A DNA stretch of 64,000 bases. Origin: Merdiplasma sp964643295 (GTDB taxonomy: Bacteria > Bacillota > Clostridia > Lachnospirales > Lachnospiraceae). The notes under the pieces were generated by a model that had not been told where the DNA came from, did no database searches, and saw nothing but the letters and a program-made list of their open reading frames with translations. Numbering within the stretch: position 1 is the first letter of the stretch; each line of letters begins with the position of its first letter. The translations under genes were made by a program, and so were the position numbers. The stretch covers positions 124,001 to 188,000 of the forward strand of contig CAZXSN010000001.1 in NCBI GenBank assembly GCA_964643295.1. The letters are read 5' to 3'. Shown here in pieces: positions 1-9,209 of this stretch.

Positions 1-1043
1 CGGTCAATCGAAAAATGGTTCGCTAAAAAATCATCGATTCCGGTAGCCGTGATCAGAGTCTGTACCTCACTGATGCTCTCCAAAAGATAGTGCTGCCGGC
101 TGCTGTCCAATTCGGAGAGCACATCGTCCAAAAGCAGAACCGGAAGATCCCGGCTGGTTTTCTTTACCAGCTCGATCTCCGCTAACTTTAAAGACAGGGC
201 AGTCGTGCGCTGCTGTCCCTGAGAACCGAACCTGCGCAGATCCACTCCTTTGATGGTAAATTTAAGATCATCGCGGTGCGGGCCGATGTGAGACTGCTTA
301 AACCGGATATCCTTCTCCCGGCTTTTTCTTAAAGCTTCCGGAAAATCAGCGGCAGAAACATTGTTCTCGTAGGAGACAGTCAGCTCTTCTTTGCCGCCGG
401 AAAGCTTCGCGTGAATTTCCCCCAAAATCTCATTCAGCTCTAAAATAAATTCCTGTCTCTTCAAGATGATCTGCATGCCGGATCTTATCATCTGCTCATC
501 CCAGATATCCAGCGTATCCGCATACTCCGGATGATAGGGGATCTCCTTTAAAAGGCGGCTTCTCTGCTGCAGGATGCGGCTGTAGTTGGTCAGATCGTAC
601 AGATAAATCCGATCGAGCTGGGAAAGTTCCATGTCCAGAAAACGTCTTCTGTCGGAAGGTCCGTTCTTGATCAGGTTTAAGTCCTCCGGAGAAAAAAACA
701 CAAAATTTCCAAGACCTAATAGTTCCCCGGCTTTGTGAATCGGAACGCCGTTGACTGCAATTCCCTTGGTCTTATCCTTTTTCAGATGCATGTCGATGCG
801 GCAGGGAATCTGATTTTTTACGAACTTCATGCGAATATGAGATTCCTCCCGCCCGAAGCGGATAATCTCCCTGTCTTTTGCTCCGCGGTGTGATTTCGTC
901 GTTCCGCACAGATAGACTGCCTCCAGAATGTTCGTCTTCCCCTGGGCGTTATCACCGTAAAAAAGGTTGGTGCCAGGATCAAACTCTAAGGACAGTATAG
1001 CATAATTTCGGAAATTTTCCAACTCTAATGATTCAATCTTCAT
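1..1043 (-). CDS. recF: RecF, DNA repair/replication ATPase (3' end cut by window edge)
   Basis: RecF is an SMC/ABC-like ATPase that binds gapped DNA and helps load RecA. My translation of the minus strand from the ATG at 1043 begins MKIESLELENFRNY and shows a Walker A (GDNAQGKTN, near residue 35), the ABC signature region GSQGQQRTTALSL and a Walker B PVLLLDDVLSELD. All are standard for RecF. About 347 codons are visible and the family is about 360-370 residues, so only a short C-terminal piece lies beyond base 1. The start overlaps the stop of the S4-domain gene by 4 bases (ATGA), indicating translational coupling in a dnaN-S4-recF operon. Confidence 0.96.
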   Translation of the reverse strand, partial: MKIESLELENFRNYAILSLEFDPGTNLFYGDNAQGKTNILEAVYLCGTTKSHRGAKDREIIRFGREESHIRMKFVKNQIPCRIDMHLKKDKTKGIAVNGVPIHKAGELLGLGNFVFFSPEDLNLIKNGPSDRRRFLDMELSQLDRIYLYDLTNYSRILQQRSRLLKEIPYHPEYADTLDIWDEQMIRSGMQIILKRQEFILELNEILGEIHAKLSGGKEELTVSYENNVSAADFPEALRKSREKDIRFKQSHIGPHRDDLKFTIKGVDLRRFGSQGQQRTTALSLKLAEIELVKKTSRDLPVLLLDDVLSELDSSRQHYLLESISEVQTLITATGIDDFLANHFSID

Positions 1044-1252
1044 GCTTTCTGGATTTTCACAGTCTCTCCATCATAGGAAATCTTATCCCCGTCATACAGC
1101 TTCCTGCCCCTTTGCAGCACAACGGATCCGTTCACTTTCACCAGGCCGTCCAGCACCGCATATTTCGCATCCACGCCTGAATCACAAAGTCCGGCGGCTT
1201 TAAGAGCCTGCCCCAGACGGATATACTCGTCTTTCAGTGTCACTGTCTTCAT
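1040..1252 (-). CDS. S4-domain RNA-binding protein (YaaA/RlbA type)
   Basis: A 70-residue protein with the S4 RNA-binding fold signature: LGQALKAAGLCDSGVDAKYAV followed by VKVNGSVVLQRGRKLYDGD. Small S4 proteins sit between dnaN and recF in most Firmicutes and are thought to bind RNA, perhaps for ribosome assembly; the exact role is not settled. Only 18 bases separate it from dnaN and it overlaps recF by 4, so the three are cotranscribed leftward. Length and position match the family. Confidence 0.93.
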   Translation of the reverse strand: MKTVTLKDEYIRLGQALKAAGLCDSGVDAKYAVLDGLVKVNGSVVLQRGRKLYDGDKISYDGETVKIQKA

Positions 1253-1270
1253 TCTCTGCTTAAAACCCTT

Positions 1271-2374
1271 TCAGGAAACAAAATTTACGGGCAGAATCAT
1301 ATACAGATAGGTCCGTTCCTCATTTCTGATGACGCAGGGAGATCTGGAATCCACGTAAAAAATCTCCACGGTTTCGTCATCGATCACACGAAGGGTGTCC
1401 ATTAAATACCTGGGATTAAATCCGATTGTGAGATCGCTGCCCTCCTTATCGATAGCGATTACCTCGTCCATGGACCCTATCTGCGAGTTGATCTTAAGCT
1501 CCATGAACTCATCGTAAATGTTCAGAATAATCGGTTTTTTGTCTCCCTCACTCACCAGCAGGGTGGAACGGTCCATACATTCCAGAAGATCCCTTTTGTT
1601 GATTGTAATCTTCGTCCTCCAGTTTTTGGGAATCATCGTTTCAATGCTGTAATAATTGCCGTCAATCAGTCTTGAGACGACAATCGTATCCTCAAACGCG
1701 AACAGGATATGTTTTGATGTAGAAAAGATATTCACCTGCCTGTCCGCTTCACCGGGAAGGATCTTAAATATTTCCGACAGGGTCTTGCCGGGGACTACCG
1801 CCCTCACCGGCCGGCAGGGCTCCTTCAACTGAAGGTCGCGGATCGAGACACGGTGCCCGTCCAGGGAAACGACCCGGAAAAAATTCTCACTCATGTCAAA
1901 CAGTTCTCCCGTCATCATCGGGAGGGTGTCGCTTGAGGAAACCGAAAAAATCGTCTGGCGGATCACATCCTTCAAAGACAGCTGGGAGATCACTGCCGGA
2001 TTCTTCATTTCAACCGGGGGAAGCTCGGAAAATTCACGTCCAGACTGTCCCATGATATGAAACTTGGATTTTTCACAGGTAATCAGGGTATTCAGATTCT
2101 CATTCGACTCGATGGTGACATCGCTTTCCGGGAGTCTGCGGATAATCTCCGAGAAAAGCTTCGCCTCCAGAGCGATCATGCCCGGGGAGAGAATGGTTCC
2201 CGTGATGGTTGTTCGAATCCCCAGTTCCATATCCGTCGCAGTTAAAGTAATCCGATCGGAGGAGGCATCTATGAGGATGCACTGCAGAATCGTCATCGTC
2301 GTTCTGGTAGGAACGGCTTTCAGCACAGTGTTCACTCCTTTGAACAGTTCGGATTTTGAACAGATGATTTTCAT
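1271..2374 (-). CDS. dnaN: DNA polymerase III sliding clamp, beta subunit
   Basis: DnaN forms the ring-shaped processivity clamp that tethers DNA polymerase III and mismatch-repair proteins to DNA. The 367-residue length and three-domain pattern fit. The N-terminus MKIICSKSELFKGVNTVLKAV and the C-terminal end YLYMILPVNF (the usual end is M..MPMR or similar) are typical of clostridial clamps. The minus-strand start at 2374 is preceded by AAAGGA. A 630-base gap, with part of the origin, separates it from dnaA upstream. Downstream it runs into the S4 gene and recF. Confidence 0.97.
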   Translation of the reverse strand: MKIICSKSELFKGVNTVLKAVPTRTTMTILQCILIDASSDRITLTATDMELGIRTTITGTILSPGMIALEAKLFSEIIRRLPESDVTIESNENLNTLITCEKSKFHIMGQSGREFSELPPVEMKNPAVISQLSLKDVIRQTIFSVSSSDTLPMMTGELFDMSENFFRVVSLDGHRVSIRDLQLKEPCRPVRAVVPGKTLSEIFKILPGEADRQVNIFSTSKHILFAFEDTIVVSRLIDGNYYSIETMIPKNWRTKITINKRDLLECMDRSTLLVSEGDKKPIILNIYDEFMELKINSQIGSMDEVIAIDKEGSDLTIGFNPRYLMDTLRVIDDETVEIFYVDSRSPCVIRNEERTYLYMILPVNFVS

Positions 2375-3004
2375 ACTGGATTCCTTTCTTTGTAAAGGGC
2401 AGTTCCCCTCCTTTATGTCTGCAGGGTGCTTTGACAGTATATCCCAACAGGACAGAGAAGCACCGGCAGACGCAAAACAAAAACTCTTTCGAAAGTCGGC
2501 GGTTCGTATCTTTATAAGACCGTCAGGAGTTCCTCCTATCGTCTGATTCTTTCAGCCGTTTTCCATTTTCCGGAATGCTGCAGAGAATCAAAAAAACACA
2601 AAAGTTTCTGTCAAAACCCCTGTCTTAATCCTTTACTCTCCCTGTACTTAAAAACTTTAGAAAACCTTACAAACTTTATCAATGATATCTGCATGAGCAC
2701 TCAGGCAAAAGTCTGCGAAATTTCGTAAGGCTTGTACTGTAAAAGGTCCTCACTCCGTTTACTGATAAAAAATGCCGACGAAGCTGCCTTTTCGGCTCCT
2801 GGAAAACGGCACAGGAAAAAGGAGAGTGCGGCCCAGAGGGGCTGTGCCCCTTATCTATATATAAGACTCTAGAATCAGAAGTCGTCTTAATAGACGCTGT
2901 GAATATGTGGAAAAGTCCTTTTTCCCCAGCCAAAATCTTACAAAACGATGGGGGATAAGACTGTGCACGGGTCCTGGTGAGCATGTGGACGGCTGTGGAT
3001 AATT
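2375..3004. other. dnaA-dnaN intergenic region, second part of oriC
   Basis: This 630-base gap has no credible gene. It contains a consensus DnaA box TGTGGATAA at 2994-3002, just past the dnaA stop, and a variant TGTGGAAAA at 2906-2914. A run rich in A/T follows at about 2635-2690, which could be the DNA-unwinding element (inference). In Bacillus the unwinding element also lies in the dnaA-dnaN interval. The dnaN promoter should be here too, but I could not place one convincingly. Confidence 0.6.
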
Positions 3005-4387
3005 TCAGACCGGATTGATTTTTTTCCGGATGGCATCCACGGTATTGCGCATGTTTTCTGAATTTTTCATCTCTGATTCGATCTTGTTGATCCCGTGTAT
3101 GATCGTGGAATGATCCCTTTTCCCAATGTAGGTTCCGATGGACTTTAAGGGGATGTCGATCATGCTGCGGCACAGGTACATCACAATCTGTCTCGGAATG
3201 ACGATCTCGCTGTTGCGCTTGTTGCTGCAGATATCCTCGGACGAGATGTGGAAGTGTTCCGCTACGGTATCGATGATCAGCTGCGGTGTTACCTCCCGGT
3301 TCGAGTCAGGCGAGATGATATCCTTCAGGGCTTCCTCCGCCAGATCCACGTTGATTTCCCTGTTTTCCAGGTTGCTTAAGGCAATCAGTTTGTTTAAGGC
3401 TCCCTCCAGTTCCCGGATGTTGGATTTGATGTTGGTGGCGATGTACTGAATGACCTCATTGTCGATATCGTAGCCGTCCAGTTCCTCCTTCTTATGGAGA
3501 ATAGCCATCCTCGTCTCGTAATCCGGTTCGGAGATGTCCGCCAAAATCCCCCATTCAAACCGGGAGCGAAGCCTGGCCTCCAGCGTTTCGATCTCCTTGG
3601 GAGGTTTATCACTGGAAATGATGATCTGCTTCTTGTTCCCGTGCAGTTCGTTGAATGTGTGGAAAAACTCTTCCTGGGTAGATTCCTTGCCGATGATGAA
3701 CTGGATGTCATCGATTAACAGCACGTCCACGTTGCGGTACTTTTCCCGAAACTGGGTCATGTTGCGGTTGTTGCCGTTTCGGATTGCGTCGATCAGTTCG
3801 TTGGTAAAGGTTTCACTCGTCACGTACAGCACCCGCATTTCGGGATTCTGCGAGAGAATGAAATGGGCGATGGAGTGCATCAGGTGGGTTTTTCCCAGTC
3901 CCGCTCCCCCGTAAATAAACAGGGGATTGTACATCTTTCCCGGAGATTCCGCTACGGCCAGGGCGGCCGCGTGGGCAAATTTGTTGTTATTTCCGACTAC
4001 AAACGTATCAAAGGTATATCTGGGATTTAAATTGGCCAGTTCCGGGCGATCGCTGATTTTTTCGTTCTTATCCCGGGAAACATCCCTGTTTTTCCGATCC
4101 CGTTCCTTGGCCTGCTCCGGGAGAATGAACTCGATATCATATTCGATTCCTGTGATCTCCGCGATCGCCACCCGAATCGGAAACAAGTACTTTTTGCTGA
4201 TGTAATCGACACCCATCTGCTGGGAAGGAACCAGGATCGTGACAACATTATCGCTGACGCTGTAGACACTAAGCGGAAGGAGCCATGTTTTAAAGGAGAT
4301 ATCTGAAAGCCCGTGCTCCATCTTTACCGTATAAAGGATTTCCTCCCATTTTTCTTTGACAATATCCATCTCTTTCTTCTGCCCCAT
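3005..4387 (-). CDS. dnaA: Chromosomal replication initiator DnaA
   Basis: DnaA binds DnaA boxes at oriC and melts the origin in its ATP form. Visible elements are the N-terminal domain I (KEKWEEILYTVKMEH), the AAA+ Walker A GGAGLGKTH, Walker B LLIDDIQF, and the C-terminal box-binding helix-turn-helix with the signature RDHSTIIHGINKIE. I place the start at the ATG at 4387 (MGQKKEMDIVK) because an AAGGAAAGGG ribosome-binding site lies just upstream. That gives 460 residues, normal for the family. The frame stays open to an ATG at 4564, but those 59 extra residues look like untranslated leader. A promoter at 4622-4650 lies upstream. Confidence 0.96.
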   Translation of the reverse strand: MGQKKEMDIVKEKWEEILYTVKMEHGLSDISFKTWLLPLSVYSVSDNVVTILVPSQQMGVDYISKKYLFPIRVAIAEITGIEYDIEFILPEQAKERDRKNRDVSRDKNEKISDRPELANLNPRYTFDTFVVGNNNKFAHAAALAVAESPGKMYNPLFIYGGAGLGKTHLMHSIAHFILSQNPEMRVLYVTSETFTNELIDAIRNGNNRNMTQFREKYRNVDVLLIDDIQFIIGKESTQEEFFHTFNELHGNKKQIIISSDKPPKEIETLEARLRSRFEWGILADISEPDYETRMAILHKKEELDGYDIDNEVIQYIATNIKSNIRELEGALNKLIALSNLENREINVDLAEEALKDIISPDSNREVTPQLIIDTVAEHFHISSEDICSNKRNSEIVIPRQIVMYLCRSMIDIPLKSIGTYIGKRDHSTIIHGINKIESEMKNSENMRNTVDAIRKKINPV

Positions 4388-4621
4388 ACTGCCCTTTCCT
4401 TCGCAGACCGTCCTGCTGTCTTCCCGGGGAATCTTTTTGCCGCGGGGACAGCCCCATTCGTTTTCCCCGATTGAAATCCCGTTCCCCGAGAAGTCCCATT
4501 CTGCGCGGGTTTTTGAAAGGTTCCGCCCGGGGTACGGTTTTGTCCCTCCCGCCCTTTTGCTCATGAACGAAGACCGAACAGGTGTACCTTTTCTTGCGGA
4601 ATCCCTGTCCTGACATCCTCT

Positions 4622-4650
4622 ATTTTAACCTAAAAAGCCCGAATTTTCAA
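4622..4650 (-). promoter_or_regulatory. Probable dnaA promoter
   Basis: Read on the minus strand, TTGAAA (4645-4650) and TAAAAT (4622-4627) are separated by 17 bases, a good sigma-A promoter. It is 235 bases upstream of the chosen dnaA start and lies beside the DnaA-box cluster, so DnaA autoregulation is likely (inference). Confidence 0.6.
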
Positions 4651-4687
4651 TATTTATTTTGCCTCCCGGCAGGTTGTTCGCATTTAG

Positions 4688-4927
4688 TTGTCCACATTTG
4701 AGGGGGACTTAGATGTGTGGATAACTCCTCATCCGCAAGGGAGAAAGCCCTCCTGCGCACGGAAATGTGGATAATCCGTGCACACCGTGAACAGCCGAAA
4801 AGTGCCCGAATTCCGGGGATTTTCGCGATACCTTAAAGAGACATGAACAGGCGAAACACAGCTTATCCACAAATTGTCAACAAAATGTGGATAAATGCCG
4901 GGAACCCCGGGAAAACCTGTGGAAAAG
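4688..4927. other. oriC DnaA-box cluster between dnaA and rpmH
   Basis: The divergent dnaA/rpmH interval holds a cluster of DnaA boxes. Consensus boxes: TGTGGATAA at 4716-4724, 4766-4774 and 4886-4894, and TTATCCACA at 4863-4871. Variants: TTGTCCACA at 4688-4696, TTGTCAACA at 4874-4882 and TGTGGAAAA at 4919-4927. The boxes occur in both orientations and the last ones abut the rpmH promoter. This is the expected position of the upstream half of a bipartite Firmicute origin. Confidence 0.85.
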
Positions 4928-4943
4928 AAAGTCAAGGATTTAC

Positions 4944-4972
4944 TTGACTGAAAAATGTTTTACTCCTATAAT
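4944..4972 (+). promoter_or_regulatory. rpmH promoter
   Basis: TTGACT (4944-4949), a 17-base spacer, then TATAAT (4967-4972): a near-consensus sigma-A promoter 85 bases upstream of rpmH. It touches the DnaA-box cluster, so initiation and rpmH transcription share this DNA. Confidence 0.82.
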
Positions 4973-5057
4973 AGCAGTGATGCGCTTCAGGCTGTTTTCT
5001 GAAAAAAATACTGCCGCTTAGGATAGATAACTGGCGAATAAGGGGGTGTAAGGGAAG

Positions 5058-5192
5058 ATGAAAATGACTTATCAGCCGAAGAAAAGATCCAGGGCGAAGG
5101 TTCATGGATTTCGGGCAAGGATGAGCACCGCAGGCGGAAGAAAGGTTCTGGCCGCCAGAAGAGCGAAAGGAAGAAAAGCGCTGACAGTATAG
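5058..5192 (+). CDS. rpmH: Large ribosomal subunit protein bL34
   Basis: A 44-residue highly basic protein starting MKMTYQPKKRSRAKVHGF and containing the family-defining MSTAGGRKVLAARRAKGRK. bL34 is a small late-assembling protein of the 50S subunit. The ATG at 5058 follows an AGGG-rich ribosome-binding site (5051-5054). It is the first gene rightward of oriC, as in almost all bacteria, and is followed directly by a terminator/attenuator hairpin. Confidence 0.97.
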   Translation: MKMTYQPKKRSRAKVHGFRARMSTAGGRKVLAARRAKGRKALTV

Positions 5193-5213
5193 GCCACCGT
5201 GTGTGGCCTTTTT
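5191..5213 (+). terminator. Intrinsic terminator or attenuator after rpmH
   Basis: The stem AGGCCAC/GTGGCCT (5191-5197 and 5203-5209) with a 5-base loop runs into five Ts ending at 5213. It overlaps the rpmH stop codon. Partial read-through would let rpmH be made in excess over rnpA, as is usual for this gene pair (inference). Confidence 0.8.
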
Positions 5214-5381
5214 GTAACACGGGAATTTTCCGGCACTCCCCTGTGGGATTTTTTTAAACTTACCGGGAGGATTCCTGTGATTTAATCTTCGGATAGGGGG
5301 CAGAAAAATCCTTTTTGTGTCCGCTTATGTGCAGGAGCTTCTCAAACGGAAGATGGACATTGGTCAGCGTTTTTATTTAAG

Positions 5382-5798
5382 ATGGAGTTTTCGGAATCGT
5401 TAAAGAAAAATAAGGATTTTCAGTTTATCTATCGAAACGGAAAATCCCGCGCGAACCGGTACCTGGTTATATACCTCCTAAGAAGATGTGAGGAGGAGAA
5501 CCCGGATGCGCTGAAGAACCGGAACCGGATCGGCATTTCAGTCAGCAAAAAAGTGGGAAACAGCGTGGTGAGGCATCGTCTTACCAGATTAATCCGGGAA
5601 AGTTATCGTCTGAATGAAAAAAAATTTGTTGGGGGTCTTGATCTGATCGTGATTGCAAGACCCGGCGCGAAAGAAAGAAATTTCTTTGAAATCGAGAGCG
5701 CACTGCTTCATCTGGCGGGGATACACGGCATTTTAAAGGGGAACAGGAAGGATTCTTCCCCTCGTTGTGTGGGGAGGGAAGAAGAAAAATTGAACTGA
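5382..5798 (+). CDS. rnpA: Ribonuclease P protein component
   Basis: RnpA is the protein subunit of RNase P, which trims tRNA 5' leaders together with the catalytic RNA. The RNR-type motif KKVGNSVVRHRLTRLIRESYR (about residues 55-75) is diagnostic. At 138 residues it is slightly longer than the usual 110-120, with a charged tail (SSPRCVGREEEKLN). The ATG at 5382 lacks a clear Shine-Dalgarno sequence (only TTTAAG precedes it), so expression may be weak or leader-dependent. It lies between rpmH and yidD as expected. Confidence 0.95.
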   Translation: MEFSESLKKNKDFQFIYRNGKSRANRYLVIYLLRRCEEENPDALKNRNRIGISVSKKVGNSVVRHRLTRLIRESYRLNEKKFVGGLDLIVIARPGAKERNFFEIESALLHLAGIHGILKGNRKDSSPRCVGREEEKLN

Positions 5799-5943
5799 AA
5801 ATGCCGCGGCAGGAAGTAAGAACAAATATACGGTATGATAGGAATGAAAGACAGTAAGACCTGCTTTTTTCTGAGAGAAAAGGAGGAAAAGAGAAGGGCT
5901 TGTTTCCTGCGTATCTTTGCACAGATAGAAAAGAAAAGGGAAA

Positions 5944-6153
5944 ATGAAAAGGTTATTAATTAAATTAATAAAATTTTATCAGATGTATCTTTCGCCGATG
6001 AAATCGACGAAATGTCCCTATATTCCCAGCTGCTCCCAATATGGCCTGGAAGCGATTGAAAAATACGGCGCCTTCAGGGGCGGCGTACTGGCCTGCTGGA
6101 GAATTCTGCGGTGCAATCCCTTTTCCAGGGGAGGGTATGACCCTGTTCCCTGA
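5944..6153 (+). CDS. yidD: Membrane protein insertion efficiency factor YidD
   Basis: A 69-residue protein with the family signature CPYIPSCSQYGLEAIEKYG and the ending RCNPFSRGGYDPVP. YidD is a small membrane-peripheral protein that assists YidC-dependent insertion. Its place between rnpA and yidC is the conserved order. The ATG at 5944 follows AAAAGGGAAA. Confidence 0.96.
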   Translation: MKRLLIKLIKFYQMYLSPMKSTKCPYIPSCSQYGLEAIEKYGAFRGGVLACWRILRCNPFSRGGYDPVP

Positions 6154-6246
6154 ACAGGACTGCGAACGAATCTGCATGTTCTTCTGTGATGGAAGAAACA
6201 GTCTGGTTTAAGACAGTCTTTCAAACTACCTGGAGGAATTATTAAA

Positions 6247-7545
6247 ATGTTATTAACCAAAAGTTCGGTATTCCTGATTGGGCCGATCGCGAGTCTGCTC
6301 GGCTACATTATGAATGCGATATTCTGGGTGCAGTCACAGATAGGTTGGGAAAATATTGGTCTTTGCATCATTCTGTTTACCTTCGTGATCTATCTGTTCA
6401 TGACGCCGCTTACGATCCAGCAGCAGAAATTTTCCAAGCTCTCTGCGAGGATGAGCCCGGAACTGGATGCCATCCAGAAAAAGTACAAGGGCAAGGACCA
6501 GGATCAGGCGGCCATGCTGAAGATGAACGAGGAGACTCAGAATGTCTACGCAAAATACGGCGTGAATCCGATGGGCAGCTGTTTGCAGCTGATCGTGCAG
6601 ATGCCCATTCTGTTTGGTCTTTACCAGGTTATCTGGAATATTCCCGCTTATGTTACCCGTGTCAAGAACGTGTTTCTTCCTCTGGCGGATGCTTTGATGA
6701 AAGCTTCGGGAGCGAAGGAGTTTCTGACGGAAACGGCGAGATCTCTGTCTGTGCGGTTTGGCGAGATGACTCAGCTGACCGTGGTGGATGTGCTGTATAA
6801 ATTCCGTTCCGCCAACTGGGCTGCTTTGGGGGATCAGTTTCCTGCCCTTTCTACGCAGATTGCGGAGACGCAGAGTGAGATCGGCAAGATGAATTACTTC
6901 TTCGGGCTGAATATTGCGGACGCTCCGAGCAGCATTTTTATGAATGCTCTGCATTCCGGCGAGATTTTGATGTGTATCGGCGCTGCCCTAATTCCGATCT
7001 TGGCTGCTCTGACGCAGTGGCTGAATGTGAAGCTGATGGATTCGATGAACGGCAGTTCCAATGCTGATAATGCCAAGAAGGATGATTCGTCCAACTCCAT
7101 GGGAAAGACCATGAAGATCATGAACAACATCATGCCGATTATGTCTGCGGTCTTCTGTTTAACATTGCCGGTCGGCATGGGGATCTACTGGATTGCTGCT
7201 GCGGTGATTCGGAGTCTGCAGCAGGTGGTCATCAATAAGCATCTGGAAAAGATGGATATTGACGAGCTTGTGAAAAAGAATCTGGAGAAGATCAACAAGA
7301 AGCGGGCAAAACAGGGTCTTCCTCCGCAGAAAGCGACCAGCGCTGCCACCGTCAATACCAAAAGCATCAGCACGGATACCAATACGGTATATGTGAGAAA
7401 GAGCACGAAAGCGGAACTGCAGGAGCAGGCAGGGAAAGTTCCGGAGGCGAATCACACCAGTTCCTCTTCCAATTATAAGCCTGGCAGCCTCGCGGCGAAG
7501 GCAAATATGGTGAAGGAATACAACGAGACGCACGGGAAAAAATAG
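6247..7545 (+). CDS. yidC: Membrane protein insertase YidC/Oxa1 family
   Basis: The insertase helps single- and multi-span proteins enter the cytoplasmic membrane, alone or with SecYEG. The 432-residue protein has an N-terminal hydrophobic segment (about 5-25), a second at about 35-55, the conserved region KYGVNPMGSCLQLIVQMPILFGLYQV, and two late membrane segments (EILMCIGAALIPILAALTQW and IMSAVFCLTLPVGMGIYWI). A basic tail follows. The start has a GGAGG site (TGGAGGAATTATTAAAATG). It is 11 bases from jag, so the two are coupled. Confidence 0.96.
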   Translation: MLLTKSSVFLIGPIASLLGYIMNAIFWVQSQIGWENIGLCIILFTFVIYLFMTPLTIQQQKFSKLSARMSPELDAIQKKYKGKDQDQAAMLKMNEETQNVYAKYGVNPMGSCLQLIVQMPILFGLYQVIWNIPAYVTRVKNVFLPLADALMKASGAKEFLTETARSLSVRFGEMTQLTVVDVLYKFRSANWAALGDQFPALSTQIAETQSEIGKMNYFFGLNIADAPSSIFMNALHSGEILMCIGAALIPILAALTQWLNVKLMDSMNGSSNADNAKKDDSSNSMGKTMKIMNNIMPIMSAVFCLTLPVGMGIYWIAAAVIRSLQQVVINKHLEKMDIDELVKKNLEKINKKRAKQGLPPQKATSAATVNTKSISTDTNTVYVRKSTKAELQEQAGKVPEANHTSSSSNYKPGSLAAKANMVKEYNETHGKK

Positions 7546-7556
7546 AGGGAGATCAT

Positions 7557-9146
7557 ATGGAAGAATATATCAGAGTCAGTGCGAAGACGGTAGAGGATGC
7601 TGTTCTTGAGGCTTCCATTCAGCTTGGAACCAGCAGTGACAATGTCGAATACCGCGTCATCGAGAAGGAGACGAAAGGCTTTCTGGGGATTGGCGCGAAA
7701 AAGGCCGTGATCGAGGCGAGAAAAAAGAAGAGTGATGAGGATATCATCAACGAGATTTTCGACCGGAAAGAAAAGAAGGATAAGGAGAAAAAGAAGGAAG
7801 GAAAGAAGGATTCAGCCGAGAAGAAGGCGGAGAAGGAAGTAAAGAAAGCCCTGAAAGAGGAGAAGAAGGAATCGAATCAGGAAGGGAAAAAGGAAGAAAA
7901 GGAAAAGGACAAGGAGTCGAAGAAACAGGGAAAGAAGCAGCATCCGGAGAAGAAGGAAAAGAAGGAAGAAGCCGCTGCGTTAAAGAAGCAGGAGCCGTCC
8001 GCGAATAAAGGATCCGGAGGAAAGAAGGAAGCGTCCGCCAAGACCGGAAAAGGATCAAAAGAGGAGAACGAGTCCAGACATTCCGGAGGAGGAAAGGGAA
8101 AGTCATCCGGCAAACCCGAAAAGGAAAAGGAGCGGGAAGGATCGGCTGCTGAGAAAAAGAATGAACCGGCTGCAAAGGCCGTATCCGGTGAAAAAGTGTC
8201 GGGAGCTTCCGGTTTTGCCCTGGAAGAATCCGTTGAATCGAAAGCGGCAGGAAAAGAAGGTTCTGCCGAAAAGAATAAACCGGCGGGATTGGAGACGGAG
8301 CAGAAGAAGGAATCTTCCTTAAAAGTTCCGAAAACTCCGGCTGATCCGAAGGAAGCGGAAGAACGTGCGCGGGAATTCTTAACGAATCTTTTTGATGCGA
8401 TGGATATGGAGGTAGAGATTAAGGCGGAGTACAGCGAGGAAGCTTTAAATATCGATCTCTCCGGCGAGGAGATGGGGGTATTGATCGGCAAGCGCGGGCA
8501 GACGCTCGATTCCATCCAGTACCTGGCAAGCCTGGTCGTCAACAAGGGTAAATCCTCCTATATCCGCGTGAAACTGGATACGGAAAATTACCGGAACCGC
8601 AGGAAGGCCACTCTGGAAAATCTGGCCAGGAATATCGCCTATAAGGTGAAAAAGACCAGAAAGCCGGTCTACCTGGAGCCGATGAATCCCTATGAGAGAA
8701 GAATCATCCATTCCGCTCTTCAGAATGACCCCTATGTGACGACCCACAGCGAAGGGGAAGAACCCTGCCGGAAGGTGGTAATCACTCCAAAGAAAAAGGA
8801 GAAGAATTCCTACCAGAACAGGGAGAGGGAAGAAAAGACTGGGAAAGAGGAAAATCTGCAGGAGTTTGCAGATGAATCCTCCTTCGAGGAAATGGAAAAC
8901 GAAGAAGATCTTTTGAATCCGGAAGGAACGAAGGAGACCAAAGACCTGGAAGATGTGGAAGCTGCAAAAGATTTGCAGGATAAGGAAGATTCAGGTGAGG
9001 AAGATACGTTCAAGCCAGAGGAATTCGAAGATACGGAAGAGCTTTCCGACCCGGAGAAGTTAAGCGAGCAGGAGAATCTTGAGGACCTTGAAAAGATGGA
9101 TGGGGCGCAGGATTCTGCTGAGGATTCCGGAAAGGATGAAGAATAA
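7557..9146 (+). CDS. khpB: Jag/KhpB RNA-binding protein with a very long K/E-rich linker
   Basis: Jag (KhpB) is a KH-R3H RNA-binding protein that works with KhpA in cell elongation and sRNA control. Domains seen: Jag-N at 1-52, a low-complexity Lys/Glu/Ser linker at about 58-265, a KH domain with GKRG at 311-314, and R3H with the RxxxH motif (RRIIH, 381-385). An acidic Glu/Asp/Leu-rich tail runs from about 420 to 529. The usual length is about 200-300 residues, so both the linker and the acidic tail are unusually large. The opposite charge of linker and tail suggests intramolecular or condensate-like behaviour (inference). It follows yidC as in other Firmicutes. Confidence 0.94.
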   Translation: MEEYIRVSAKTVEDAVLEASIQLGTSSDNVEYRVIEKETKGFLGIGAKKAVIEARKKKSDEDIINEIFDRKEKKDKEKKKEGKKDSAEKKAEKEVKKALKEEKKESNQEGKKEEKEKDKESKKQGKKQHPEKKEKKEEAAALKKQEPSANKGSGGKKEASAKTGKGSKEENESRHSGGGKGKSSGKPEKEKEREGSAAEKKNEPAAKAVSGEKVSGASGFALEESVESKAAGKEGSAEKNKPAGLETEQKKESSLKVPKTPADPKEAEERAREFLTNLFDAMDMEVEIKAEYSEEALNIDLSGEEMGVLIGKRGQTLDSIQYLASLVVNKGKSSYIRVKLDTENYRNRRKATLENLARNIAYKVKKTRKPVYLEPMNPYERRIIHSALQNDPYVTTHSEGEEPCRKVVITPKKKEKNSYQNREREEKTGKEENLQEFADESSFEEMENEEDLLNPEGTKETKDLEDVEAAKDLQDKEDSGEEDTFKPEEFEDTEELSDPEKLSEQENLEDLEKMDGAQDSAEDSGKDEE

Positions 9147-9209
9147 AGAAATCTTTTCCGGCGGGTTGTTTTAGTTTCAAAAAGACCTCGCAGGGAAAGG
9201 AGTTTTTGT

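Noticed and set aside
4388..4564. N-terminal extension of dnaA to the ATG at 4564
   Set aside because: The 59 extra residues resemble no DnaA domain, and a good ribosome-binding site serves the ATG at 4387.
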